From a virus: 37,212 bases of DNA. A program made the position numbers and the translations under genes. A model generated the notes under the pieces. The model did no database searches. It had not been told where the DNA came from and saw nothing but the letters and a program-made list of their open reading frames with translations. Below are positions 28,101-34,607 of the stretch, piece after piece; the stretch's first letter is position 1, and each line of letters starts with the position of its first letter. The DNA lies in the IMG/VR virus record IMGVR_UViG_3300001533_001615, positions 1 to 37,212 of that record, one strand, 5' to 3'.

Positions 28101-29848
28101 AGTACTTCACCGGAAAAAGTTCCATTTAAAGTTATCTTATAATCTTCAACTACAATATTTTTATTAGTACCATAATATGGAAGGGAAGATGAAGTTACAT
28201 ATCTAGTTTCATTATTAATATCTTTATATACATTCAATACATCTGATATGAAATTTTTATATTTGGATAAAAATTTTCTTACACTGAAAATTTCAGATAT
28301 TTCATATCCAGAAGTTTTAATTTGAAAAATTTTTCCAGGAACACTTCCATTTGGAATTCTTACATTTTGTGATGGTATTATAGATGTTTTTCTTTGTCCT
28401 GTGGATTTGTTAATGTATTCAACTTGAACACTATCTCCTTCATATATTCCATTATTATCATATGTTTCTATTGTATACTTAAATGAACCATCATCTGTAA
28501 ATCTAGAAACATCACATTTTACAGATTTATTAAATACCCAATTATTATCCTTTATTTCCTTACCATTATATCCAAGATATAATATTCTTCCAATATCTCC
28601 ATTTTCATAGTATTTGCTTCCAGATGGAAGATCAATATCTGAAAGAACTCCAGTAATTCTAAATTTAATATTACTTTCATCTGGATTTTCAGATCCACCA
28701 TAAGCAAATGTATTAACTGAAATAGATGTTCCTGCAGAAATTGAACCTGTTACTCCAGAACAATTTAAAAATTGATCTACAGTTTTTCCATTATAAGATA
28801 TAATTTGGGCATTTAAATCATTATTTAATATTAGTGTTCCTTCTGTAGGAAATCCAATTGTAGAATCTACAGCAATAGTTGTAGAATTACTTGAAATATT
28901 TTCAACAACTATTGTTTTTGGATGTATTTTTAAATCACCAAAAATTGATCCAGTAACAATAATATCCTTATCAAAATCATAATCTAACATTAATGTGTAA
29001 TATTCTTTACCATTCTTGACTAGTTTTTGAACATCAGTAACAGTACCAAAAGATTTTGGAATATCTCCGAACTGATCTTGAAAAACAGTTTTGTTTATTA
29101 AATCCTCTGGATTTCCTTCAATTGCTTCAACTACAAAATTACGAGTTACACGATATTGAGCATCTGATGGGCGAATTAAATAATCACGAGGTAATATAAC
29201 TTTTACATCTTTACCATATAATACTCTGAATAATATTTCAAAAGACCTATCACTACCTTTTGAACTATAAAAATCTTTTGATTGTTTAATGAAAATATTT
29301 TCATTTAATCCATCAAATAATTCCCTATTATCAAATCCATAAGCAAATTGCTTCTTAACTTTTACAAAAAATTCTTTTAAAAATAAAGAACTTAAATTAG
29401 TAATAATATCTCCAGAAGAATGTTCTGATATTTCACTTGTTGAAAAATTTAAATCTTCTGTGTTTCCTACAGAGTATTCTGTAATTCCACTAAATCCGCG
29501 AACACAACCATTAAATGTATTAGATGTTTTTGATTTGTAAAGAATAATTTCACTATTGACTAAAAGAAGTCCATATGATTTTGGAAATCCATCAGTATTA
29601 TCAACACTTATAGTAGTATCTGAAAAAGATACATTAGAAGTTAATTCACAACTTTCAACTAAATTGGAAAGATTATTTACCTTGATATAACTATCAATAT
29701 TTTGAACTATATCATAAGAAGATCCTTTAGATTCTAATGATTTATAATATTCAGTAAGAAGTTCAGTAACTAAAGGATAATCTTCTCTTACGAAAAGAGG
29801 GAGTTGACTCTCTACAATTGAACTGATTTTAACTCTAGTGTTTTCCAT
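22181..29848 (-). CDS. gp7: Giant baseplate wedge protein in the gp7 position, with YHYH-like domain
   Basis: A protein of 2555 aa (T4 gp7 is 1032 aa). The N-terminus is helical (ISSIVESQLPLFVREDYPLV), followed by FFVKVKKQFAYGF and FYSSKGSDRSFEILFRVLYG, then RDYLIRPSDAQYRVTRNF, a pattern of cyanophage gp7/VrlC-type proteins. Two modules of the VNSxxGF...E type lie near 67-140 and 320-375. A YHYH-like domain lies at about 1235-1345, with GWSYDGHPIYGPYGY, GDLDEHNGRFCITPEFPNG and TYAYFMTL. Many GxGY units are scattered (for example VENSGSGYKNKKI, SPGQNYNTDPDLIII). It follows gp6 directly. gp7 assignment is by position and N-terminus; in T4 gp7 is the core of the wedge and contacts gp8, gp10 and gp53. 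Confidence 0.82.
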   Translation of the reverse strand: MENTRVKISSIVESQLPLFVREDYPLVTELLTEYYKSLESKGSSYDIVQNIDSYIKVNNLSNLVESCELTSNVSFSDTTISVDNTDGFPKSYGLLLVNSEIILYKSKTSNTFNGCVRGFSGITEYSVGNTEDLNFSTSEISEHSSGDIITNLSSLFLKEFFVKVKKQFAYGFDNRELFDGLNENIFIKQSKDFYSSKGSDRSFEILFRVLYGKDVKVILPRDYLIRPSDAQYRVTRNFVVEAIEGNPEDLINKTVFQDQFGDIPKSFGTVTDVQKLVKNGKEYYTLMLDYDFDKDIIVTGSIFGDLKIHPKTIVVENISSNSTTIAVDSTIGFPTEGTLILNNDLNAQIISYNGKTVDQFLNCSGVTGSISAGTSISVNTFAYGGSENPDESNIKFRITGVLSDIDLPSGSKYYENGDIGRILYLGYNGKEIKDNNWVFNKSVKCDVSRFTDDGSFKYTIETYDNNGIYEGDSVQVEYINKSTGQRKTSIIPSQNVRIPNGSVPGKIFQIKTSGYEISEIFSVRKFLSKYKNFISDVLNVYKDINNETRYVTSSSLPYYGTNKNIVVEDYKITLNGTFSGEVLKIVNDGQNHGFITGDAIVYNPEDLNSTGNKFSIQPGVYFVKKESETEIRLSRSRSDINSKKYISIASTTVSNNTISLLRFSKEDNLPSTIDSQRLVRSLEDPINDGKVYDTYEGTTGILINGVEILNYKSEDYIYYGPLKSIEVISPGRDLDIINPPILEISDSGITSTAQGYCGVEGGLSRIDIIDSGFDYIDTPVVNITGGGGSGATAVVKMIDYDHFVDINSTNTNGRINIASDIVGFSTYHKFRDGESIIYNTNGNTPIGGLSTSAKYYANVIDDYRINLHKNLNDALSGINTISITSYGVGNHRFESTERKSKINSIIVENSGSGYKNKKISVSVSGINTASNTIKVYEHPFTSGETIYYYGGTQNISGLDTGSYIVTRIDSTSFKLSNVGLGTTSKNFYYNTNQFVNFKDKGNGPHIFGYEPIQVSVVGKVGISTISNVDVSAKIQPVFRGKLSSVFLYDGGVGYGSSEIINYNRQPNFNLNAGTGARVTPVVSSGKIVSVIVNESGRNYNSPPNLIVRGFGVGAVLTPIISNGRLVEVKVVNGGINYQQKNTVIEVIVPLSGYELKSYPQVWTVNKFKRLLESSKIADDDGVVYKGKNKNYGLQYTHLYSPRSLRKKIYSQKIEEGVANYKNDYQNDFDTEKYHSPILGWSYDGHPIYGPYGYDSPKNKTVRQILSGYDDPIDNQPNRPNKKIFPAGYFIEDYEYNNSGDLDEHNGRFCITPEFPNGTYAYFMTLSSNISDSGVFASDKIPKYPYIIGNTYKSKPIQFNFNLESNQEEFNFNSGSIVRNTYKYNNLSDNSEYEYVLDRRDVLSQNSRIKSSSKGSIDSVNLISGGENYKVGDRVIFDNTNSGGIGAAAKVKYLEGRSITGISKTETTVYDVEFYPSSIPNRVIGFSSIPHNLLNSELINVDSLNDYDLSLQDNFNVEVRPDNFILDLGVGNTSVTGIVTYFYVSGLIEFPRIRENDILTIGSEDIKILEVDSKSSRIRVLREQNSTVSSAHSTYTVLEENPRKFFINLSLDLKNKDYNLNREIYFNPKESLGIGTIVGIGHTLIFSNPGIGLTSIIIPEKSIYIKNHRLETGNELLYKSNSGNPISVSTGIGSFYLQDNSIVYAAKISNDLIGISTDKVGLGTNGDFVGISQTSSTLYFIGIGTGGEYHSFTTRFNNVSKGNVSKNTVTVSTSTTHYLQSGDSVFLESYPGISTSIKISYSDYHRVLIAGSKSFSSIDINENLINIQNHNYENGQKLIHTSLSPASGLEDQKIYYAIVYDQNRIKLSDSYYGATATPRQVVNITSSSSGTLSKVNPKIDVLRNNQIVFDLSDSSLSQTFSGIGRTESFNLEFYTDKNFSNSYFPVNQDGTSKIVKFGNIGIDSTAKIYFTIDDEFPSEIYYKLSPKTNLLVKNEIIVDTEVNEYNKIKFNESSLNKEQKITGITSNTFSFQTEKISESLQYLQNDGDFSYYTNSENEKGTIKEVEITSGGKSYSRLPFISTVTSSTGSDAIILPQSSTIGKIQTIKIEDIGYNYPIDPTLRPLIKFSSIIRVEPLSTFESIKVISPGQNYNTDPDLIIIDGFTDTVIEDVILNFDLGKSFVDIIQNTKGLYNATPRIVSINNSNGLGISSVSYNNSNKNVTVFFTKQFSDLSNFPFSVGDNVYIEGISILNPNDKGYNSDQYNYKPFPIVGINTGSIGGSGSYIEYSLSEFITGSEIPGIFDEENSSGRIISEDDLPVFEVKLTKNSFIIGENATSINNNTGKILKWDEKNEYLTVETTDDYIVGELIIGENSKSQAFIREIFEYETFYEVRSSSIVESGWNRKTGFLNDSTQVIQDSDYYQYFSYSLESEISIEDWDTVVSNLNHTLGFKKFSNLILNSNPNESGISTSQNEGFFSSVCDLNSIVDVECIQDFDLVSENSFYVNETLTSDEIIFNSVVLQDYSESVGNRVLIIDDISEDFNTSLSRTFVTSFTI

Positions 29849-29851
29849 TTA

Positions 29852-31753
29852 TTACTTTCTTACTAAAGATCCATTTGTATAGCTAGAAGTTACAATATAA
29901 TTTGATCCAGAAGTATCTGATCCAGATTCAATATTATCCTGTATAGTATTTACCACAATTTTACTAGTATCTATTTGTAAATATAAATCTTGTATACCTA
30001 GAACATCATTAGATTCTGGAGAAACTGAAATTTCAATAATTGGTGTTCCTCCATCACTTTTTTCTGTTTGAATGATGTTTAATGGATTTGTTGTAATTTC
30101 CCCATTCACATAATCTACAATACCAATGGAACGCTTTATAACCACTGGTCCAACATCAGAATTTAAATAAAATAGAAAAAGATCTCCAGTTGTTTTATTT
30201 GAATTTGGAGTATCTCCAAAATAAACGGTTTTTGAAATACCACTAACTTTAAATCCAGAAGACTTAATATTATATCCAGAACTATTTTTGATATGAAATT
30301 TATTTCTAAAACAAATCTCATATTCTGCAAATTGATTCAAAGAAGCTTGTAAATCTCTACGAATTTGTATTTTTGAAATATTAGAAGTAATTGCAGAATC
30401 AGTATTATCAATTAATTTTTGATATTTACTAAACTTAAATCTTGCACCATACTTGTTTAATTCTTCAGAATCAGCAAATTTGTTAATATTATTTGTTACT
30501 TTTGATTGAATTAAATCAGAACTTACTGCAGAGTTGGAGTCATAATATACATTTGATTCAAGTTCAATATAAAGATATTTAATATCTAATATTTCGGGAA
30601 CAATACCTGCAACTGAATATTTTCTAAGTTCTGCTTTAATATTATCTTTTATACCATTAGAAAGAAATGAACCAAAAAATGGCTTAATGGTAATAAAAAC
30701 TTTCCCATACTGTGGTGGAGTTAGTTCTTCTCCTCCAAAAGCACTTACAGATTCTGCTTCAGAATAAATTTTAGGAATTAATACTTCATAATCTGATGCA
30801 GTGACTGCTCTATTTTGTGTGGAGTATATTCTTGGAGCAAAATTACGAATAGAGTTAATAGATTCTATTTCAGATCCACCAGTAGAAGATATATTTGTAG
30901 TAATTAATGATGGAGTACCAGATAAAGATCTGTTTTGATTATCAATTAAAGTTCCAGAAAAGTTAAATTCTGAAATTCCATTTGCACTATTACCATTAGA
31001 GATTAAATATGATACTTCAATATAATTATTATTTTCTAATTTTTTTCCAAATACTCCATCACCAAATATAACCTCATATCTCTCATCTTCTATTTCTTGA
31101 ATAAAGAATACTTTGGATATTGATGTAACGTCAAGTATACTTGATGCATTAACATATCTTTGTGTACTTGTACTAGATTCTGTTTCTCTTACAGTTATTT
31201 TAATTGTAGATGTATCAACTCCCCTATTATCAATGATAAATCTTTGATTTTGTGTACTTGTATTTACGGTAAAATTTGAATTTACATAAGACCCTTCATA
31301 AACATCTATAGCATCAAATGATGCAATTCCATTAACTACAGGTACTGTAATATCATCTAATAGAGAAAATACATATCTTGACTGACTGAAACTTGTAGAA
31401 TTACATATAACTCCACTCTTTAAAGTAACAGTTTTTATAGTACTATCATCAACTTCAACAAAAAAACTAATATTTGCTTTTGATGCTTTTCTTGATCTTG
31501 GAATATATCCTATATTTCTTGCTAAAGAAACAACATTTTCTCTTAATGTTGCACTATCAATAAAAACTTCATTACTCACCATATTTGCATTATATGATGC
31601 AATATACGTATTATATGCTAATACGTCAATTAGAACTGATAAATTAGATCCTTCAAAATCATAGTCAGTAAAATTTGAGTTAGATCTCAAATAATCCTGA
31701 ATGGATGTTTTGATCTGGTCAAAATCTAAATTTGTAAAATTGACTAGAGACAT
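29852..31753 (-). CDS. gp6: Baseplate wedge protein gp6
   Basis: A protein of 633 aa (T4 gp6 is 660 aa). Recognisable segments are FTNLDFDQIKTSIQDYLRSN, DYDFEGSNLSVLIDVLAYNT, NANMVSNEVFIDSATLRENV and SLARNIGYIPRSRKASKA at the N-terminus, then YEVIFGDGVFGKKLENNNYI and NRAVTASDYEVLIPKIYSEA, all typical of the gp6/J-like baseplate family. gp6 forms the ring that ties the wedges together around the hub. The ATG follows the gp25 stop with no gap (TAAATG), as in T4-like operons where 25 and 6 are adjacent. The C-terminal 60 residues are Ser-rich and variable. Confidence 0.95.
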   Translation of the reverse strand: MSLVNFTNLDFDQIKTSIQDYLRSNSNFTDYDFEGSNLSVLIDVLAYNTYIASYNANMVSNEVFIDSATLRENVVSLARNIGYIPRSRKASKANISFFVEVDDSTIKTVTLKSGVICNSTSFSQSRYVFSLLDDITVPVVNGIASFDAIDVYEGSYVNSNFTVNTSTQNQRFIIDNRGVDTSTIKITVRETESSTSTQRYVNASSILDVTSISKVFFIQEIEDERYEVIFGDGVFGKKLENNNYIEVSYLISNGNSANGISEFNFSGTLIDNQNRSLSGTPSLITTNISSTGGSEIESINSIRNFAPRIYSTQNRAVTASDYEVLIPKIYSEAESVSAFGGEELTPPQYGKVFITIKPFFGSFLSNGIKDNIKAELRKYSVAGIVPEILDIKYLYIELESNVYYDSNSAVSSDLIQSKVTNNINKFADSEELNKYGARFKFSKYQKLIDNTDSAITSNISKIQIRRDLQASLNQFAEYEICFRNKFHIKNSSGYNIKSSGFKVSGISKTVYFGDTPNSNKTTGDLFLFYLNSDVGPVVIKRSIGIVDYVNGEITTNPLNIIQTEKSDGGTPIIEISVSPESNDVLGIQDLYLQIDTSKIVVNTIQDNIESGSDTSGSNYIVTSSYTNGSLVRK

Positions 31754-32155
31754 TTATCTTACTGACTGTAGTGCGAAAGATAATTCTTGAGGTAATGCAT
31801 CAATACCCACAATATAATATCTAATTGTTACATTAAATTCATTTGTATCATAATTTGGGGAAACATCAACAGAAATTAAATTAACTCTTGGTTCATAATT
31901 TCTGATTGTATTTGAAATCTCATCTTGTATTGCAGCAGCAGATACGTCATCAAGAGATTCAAAAAGACTTTGTGATATATTTGATCCTAAAGTTTGATTA
32001 AAAAATTTTTCTCCAGGTAATGTAAATACTAAATTGCGAATAGAACGAGCAATAGCAGTTTCATTTTTAATTACAATCAAATCATAATTTAAAGGATTTA
32101 CCTGTAGAGACAAACTAATATCTTTGAATTCTTTACTTACTCTCTCTACAGGCAT
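31754..32155 (-). CDS. gp25: Baseplate wedge subunit gp25 (GPW/gp25 family)
   Basis: A protein of 133 aa (T4 gp25 is 132 aa). The core LVIKNETAIARSIRNLVFTL-type text (here VIKNETAIARSIRNLVFTLP), followed by GEKFFNQTLGSNISQSLFES, is the GPW/gp25 signature, including the EKFFNP-like motif of this lysozyme-like baseplate fold. gp25 sits at the sheath-baseplate junction and starts sheath assembly. The ATG has a late-promoter box 22 nt upstream. Confidence 0.96.
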   Translation of the reverse strand: MPVERVSKEFKDISLSLQVNPLNYDLIVIKNETAIARSIRNLVFTLPGEKFFNQTLGSNISQSLFESLDDVSAAAIQDEISNTIRNYEPRVNLISVDVSPNYDTNEFNVTIRYYIVGIDALPQELSFALQSVR

Positions 32156-32176
32156 AAAATGCGTTGAATTCTATCT

Positions 32177-32184
32177 TATTTATT
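32177..32184 (-). promoter_or_regulatory. Late promoter box AATAAATA
   Basis: AATAAATA on the minus strand, 22 nt before the gp25 ATG and overlapping the stop of the 62-aa gene. It fits NATAAATA and would drive the 25-6-7 transcript. Confidence 0.55.
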
Positions 32185-32368
32185 CAGATAAAAAAGATGG
32201 AGCATAAGATTTACATCTACAATCTTTTTCTGTTATGACTTTTGAATCATCATAATTAACTTCTTGAAGGAGTTTTTTATCAAGTCCATTATAATAGTCT
32301 GTAATTAATTCAGTTGTTCCCCACATTTCTTTCATATATTGATTATTTCTATCACTTGGTTTTCCCAT
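32180..32368 (-). CDS. Small hypothetical protein upstream of gp25
   Basis: A protein of 62 aa beginning MGKPSDRNNQYMKEMWGTTE, with a CRC motif near residues 52-54 (KDCRCKSYAPSF). A GGAG ribosome site stands 8 nt before the ATG. It lies 14 nt after the 220-aa gene and ends at the gp25 promoter, so it is probably expressed with its upstream neighbour. Its place beside gp25 suggests a conserved late gene. No function can be assigned. Confidence 0.7.
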   Translation of the reverse strand: MGKPSDRNNQYMKEMWGTTELITDYYNGLDKKLLQEVNYDDSKVITEKDCRCKSYAPSFLSE

Positions 32369-32382
32369 TTTAAATCTCCGAT

Positions 32383-33045
32383 TTAACTATTACTATTTAA
32401 CCTTTCTTTTGCAGTTTTCCAAAAATAATCTTCCTCATTTCCCATACCAAGTCTTTCATATCCATTTTCAACTTGGTAATATTGAGTAGAAACTTTAAAA
32501 TCTGGTTTCTTTGGTTCTTTTGGTGTTAAACTATTATCATAAATTCTCATTCTATTATTTGGATAAAGTGCAAATTGACCATTATTAAGTTCAATTAAAT
32601 TATGTGATTTATGTTCTGATGGATTTTCACTTGTTGCATAATCAATTGCATCAGGATCCTGATGATAATTATCTAAAGTACAAATATATGTTCCTTTAAT
32701 ATTTCCATAATCACGAGTGTAAATCTCAAAATCCATTGATCCAATAAATTTCTTATCTACTGCTACTATTCCATAGTCCATACAATTCCAGAATTGTAAA
32801 TTTGGAAGATTCATATCTGGATCTGGAATTTCAGGACGCGACACAAATGCACTGATTGGAAGTTTATCATACATTGCAGCATACTCAGGAAGATATGTTT
32901 CAATATAAAATGTTCTTCCAGGAATAGACTTTGCACTTACCCATATTCCTTTTTCAAATTCTCCAAAACCACTTTGATGGTCAGTTAAATATTCTTTTCT
33001 TACCCATACTTCTTGAGAAGGTAAGTTGCAGATTAAGCAAGACAT
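32383..33045 (-). CDS. Conserved phage protein of unknown function near the baseplate cluster
   Basis: A protein of 220 aa. The N-terminus has a CxxC pair (MSCLICNLPSQEVWVRKEYL). The rest is rich in aromatic residues and prolines (FVSRPEIPDPDMNLPNLQFW, MDYGIVAVDKKFIGSMDFEI, NNGQFALYPNNRMRIYDNSL), which suggests a compact beta fold. The end EEDYFWKTAKERL is helical. It is the first gene after a strong terminator and an AT-rich repeat, so it may start a new transcript. It resembles a conserved protein that cyanophages carry next to gp25, but I cannot name a domain or function. Confidence 0.75.
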   Translation of the reverse strand: MSCLICNLPSQEVWVRKEYLTDHQSGFGEFEKGIWVSAKSIPGRTFYIETYLPEYAAMYDKLPISAFVSRPEIPDPDMNLPNLQFWNCMDYGIVAVDKKFIGSMDFEIYTRDYGNIKGTYICTLDNYHQDPDAIDYATSENPSEHKSHNLIELNNGQFALYPNNRMRIYDNSLTPKEPKKPDFKVSTQYYQVENGYERLGMGNEEDYFWKTAKERLNSNS

Positions 33046-33078
33046 TTAGAGTTTATTTTTCTGAGTTTTTTTCTAGAG

Positions 33079-33099
33079 AAACGAGCGAGCTCGTTTTTT
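33079..33099 (+). terminator. Plus-strand terminator-like hairpin
   Basis: AAACGAG, loop CGAG, CTCGTTT, then a run of T (33094-33099). On the plus strand this is a small Rho-independent terminator; on the minus strand no U-run follows. It lies in the leader of the 220-aa gene and may stop antisense read-through. Confidence 0.4.
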
Positions 33100-33178
33100 A
33101 TAAGATCTCATAATAATTATAAATCACATAAGATCTCATAATAATTATAAATCACATAAGATCTCATAATAATTATAG
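33100..33178 (-). repeat. AT-rich 28-bp tandem repeat (2.8 copies) carrying -10-like boxes
   Basis: The unit ATAAGATCTCATAATAATTA plus TAAATCAC occurs at 33100-33127 and 33128-33155, with a partial third copy to about 33178. On the minus strand each copy contains TATAATTATTATGAG, that is a perfect TATAAT hexamer, followed by the palindrome AGATCT. It lies between a terminator and the first gene of the baseplate run, 55 nt from its ATG. It may be a multi-start promoter or a protein-binding array; no good -35 boxes are seen. Confidence 0.8.
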
Positions 33179-33201
33179 ATCTCATAATTATCTATAATTA
33201 T

Positions 33202-33230
33202 AAAAAAACACTCAGAATATCTGAGTGTTT
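33202..33230 (-). terminator. Rho-independent terminator
   Basis: On the minus strand: AAACACTCAG, loop ATATT, CTGAGTGTTT, then further T (33202-33208 are all A on plus). The 10-bp stem is perfect. It lies 26 nt after the stop of the 47-aa gene and ends the glycosyltransferase transcript. Confidence 0.88.
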
Positions 33231-33255
33231 ATAAACGCAGAGTTGTTTTGAGAAA

Positions 33256-33399
33256 TTATTTTCCCTGACCCCTATATTTTTTTCTTACACCATTTCTACT
33301 GGTTGCAGCATATTTGGTATGTTTCCCAGTTCCCTGTCGGGATTTTTTGGGTGTGGATTCCACAAATACTGTACCAATTAGTGATTTTTTGATTGCCAT
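33256..33399 (-). CDS. Small basic conserved cyanophage protein (47 aa)
   Basis: Minus-strand translation gives MAIKKSLIGTVFVESTPKKS, then GTGKHTKYAATSRNGVRKKY and RGQGK: 47 residues, very basic. A strong ribosome site GGAGG stands just before the ATG. It overlaps the end of the 52-aa gene upstream by 22 nt in another frame. I recognise this as a small protein conserved in T4-like cyanophages; the charge suggests nucleic-acid or ribosome binding, but that is inference only. The terminator at 33202-33230 follows. Confidence 0.8.
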   Translation of the reverse strand: MAIKKSLIGTVFVESTPKKSRQGTGKHTKYAATSRNGVRKKYRGQGK

Positions 33400-33536
33400 G
33401 TTTCCTCCAATTCAATTTCATATGGATCATAATTACCAGAATTATAATATTGTTCTGATAATTCTTGAAGAACTTCTAAACATTCTTCATATGATAAATC
33501 TTGATAAATTTTTCGTCCTTTGTAACGAATATTCAT
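33378..33536 (-). CDS. Small conserved cyanophage protein (52 aa)
   Basis: ATG 33536 gives MNIRYKGRKIYQDLSYEECL, EVLQELSEQYYNSGNYDPYE and IELEETWQSKNH. It is acidic and probably helical. It starts 6 nt after the glycosyltransferase stop and its last codons overlap the ribosome site and start of the next gene, so the three are probably one operon. The LSYEE segment also occurs in the 63-aa gene at 34366-34557 (LSYEELIMNKG). Function unknown. Confidence 0.75.
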   Translation of the reverse strand: MNIRYKGRKIYQDLSYEECLEVLQELSEQYYNSGNYDPYEIELEETWQSKNH

Positions 33537-33542
33537 AAAGAC

Positions 33543-34316
33543 TTAAATAACTCTTGTTTTCTCGTGTCCTACACGAATACGAGGATCGCACCAAATTTCA
33601 AAACCTGCTTCTTTTGCATCAAGACAAAATGATACATCTTCACCACACATATCTTGTACTGCACCAGATTCAAAGACTTGCATCTTTGGTGCAAACCAAG
33701 GATATTCAAGATTTTCAAAAACTCCATTCTTAATTAATACCCAACCAAATCCTGTATAATCAACAGTAAATGGCTTACGACGTTTACTAATACTATCAAT
33801 GGTTTCGTGATTCATTACACCACCATTCGCACGGAAATCATCTTCCTCTAACCAATGCGCTACTGAAGTTGTACGTCCATCTTCTGTACAATACCAGCCA
33901 GCAACAATTTCTTTTTCTTCTCCTTCATCATTAAGTGCAAGATCGCATAATTGCCAAAACTTCTCTGTAGTAAATACAATATCACTATCAATCCATAATT
34001 GGTAATCATATTGTAGTTTACCATCCCAAGGTACTTGTTTTGGTCCTCGTAGTACATTTGCACCAAGACACTTGCATCGTGCAAAATTTACCATTGATGA
34101 ATAATCTTGAGAAATTTGAATGCTCATTCCATTTTGTACAAGATCAAAACACATCTGTACAAAATTTTTCAAAAATGTAAATGAACATCCACGCCCTGGA
34201 AGACAAAATACAATACTCTTCCCACGCATCCTCTCTTTAATTTTTTCATAATCCCAGTCTTCTTTAGTTTCTTTCTTCACTGGTGTTTTCGCTTTTACTG
34301 TAAATCCTTTTGCCAT
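33543..34316 (-). CDS. Glycosyltransferase family 2-like protein
   Basis: A protein of 257 aa. After a Lys-rich start the GT-A-like core begins with SIVFCLPGRGCSFTFLKNFV. A DxD motif (LWIDSDIVF, D110 and D112) should bind the nucleotide-sugar and metal. GFGWVLIKNGVFE (189-201), the base/acceptor motif GEDVSFCLDAKEAGFEIW (225-242) and RVGH (H251) complete the family pattern. It would transfer a sugar to an unknown acceptor, perhaps a virion protein, phage DNA base or host surface molecule. It has its own sigma70-type promoter at 34341-34369, unlike the late genes beside it, so it may be made early. Two small genes follow in the same transcript. Confidence 0.82.
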   Translation of the reverse strand: MAKGFTVKAKTPVKKETKEDWDYEKIKERMRGKSIVFCLPGRGCSFTFLKNFVQMCFDLVQNGMSIQISQDYSSMVNFARCKCLGANVLRGPKQVPWDGKLQYDYQLWIDSDIVFTTEKFWQLCDLALNDEGEEKEIVAGWYCTEDGRTTSVAHWLEEDDFRANGGVMNHETIDSISKRRKPFTVDYTGFGWVLIKNGVFENLEYPWFAPKMQVFESGAVQDMCGEDVSFCLDAKEAGFEIWCDPRIRVGHEKTRVI

Positions 34317-34340
34317 AAGAGAATAAATAACCTCAATTCA

Positions 34341-34369
34341 ATTTTATCATATTATCTAGTCAAAGTCAA
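34341..34369 (-). promoter_or_regulatory. Sigma70-type promoter for the glycosyltransferase operon
   Basis: Minus strand: TTGACT (34364-34369), 17-nt spacer, TAAAAT (34341-34346), with TGA just before the -10 (extended -10). The start site would be near 34334, giving a leader of about 18 nt. It overlaps the stop of the 63-aa gene. Confidence 0.7.
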
Positions 34370-34557
34370 TGAGAAGATTCTAAACTCATACCCTTATTCA
34401 TTATTAACTCCTCATAACTTAAATCTTCCTCATTATAATCTGTCTTCATAATACCTACCATCTTATTCAAATCATTCCATATACTCTTAAAATCTTCCTC
34501 ATTTAATGAATGATATAAACATCTGTCTTTCGCATATATGTGATATATCTTATTCAT
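34366..34557 (-). CDS. Small conserved cyanophage protein (63 aa)
   Basis: MNKIYHIYAKDRCLYHSLNE starts a 63-aa acidic protein continuing EEDFKSIWNDLNKMVGIM and DLSYEELIMNKG. This start is typical of a small protein found in many T4-like cyanophages. A strong AGGAGG ribosome site stands before the ATG. No domain is known to me. Its stop overlaps the promoter of the glycosyltransferase gene. Confidence 0.82.
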   Translation of the reverse strand: MNKIYHIYAKDRCLYHSLNEEDFKSIWNDLNKMVGIMKTDYNEEDLSYEELIMNKGMSLESSH

Positions 34558-34607
34558 ATAAACCTCCTATACGTAAAAAATTTTTGCGGAATTTTTTGAC
34601 CCTTTTT

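Noticed and set aside
33100-33178. CRISPR-like array
   Set aside because: The 28-bp units are directly adjacent with no variable spacers; it is a simple tandem repeat.
33860-34084. Minus-strand frame of 74 codons inside the glycosyltransferase
   Set aside because: Different-frame shadow within a gene whose motifs are intact across this interval.
34322-34329. AATAAATA on the plus strand before the glycosyltransferase
   Set aside because: It faces plus and would transcribe the 63-aa gene antisense; no plus-strand gene follows, so it is probably chance in AT-rich DNA.
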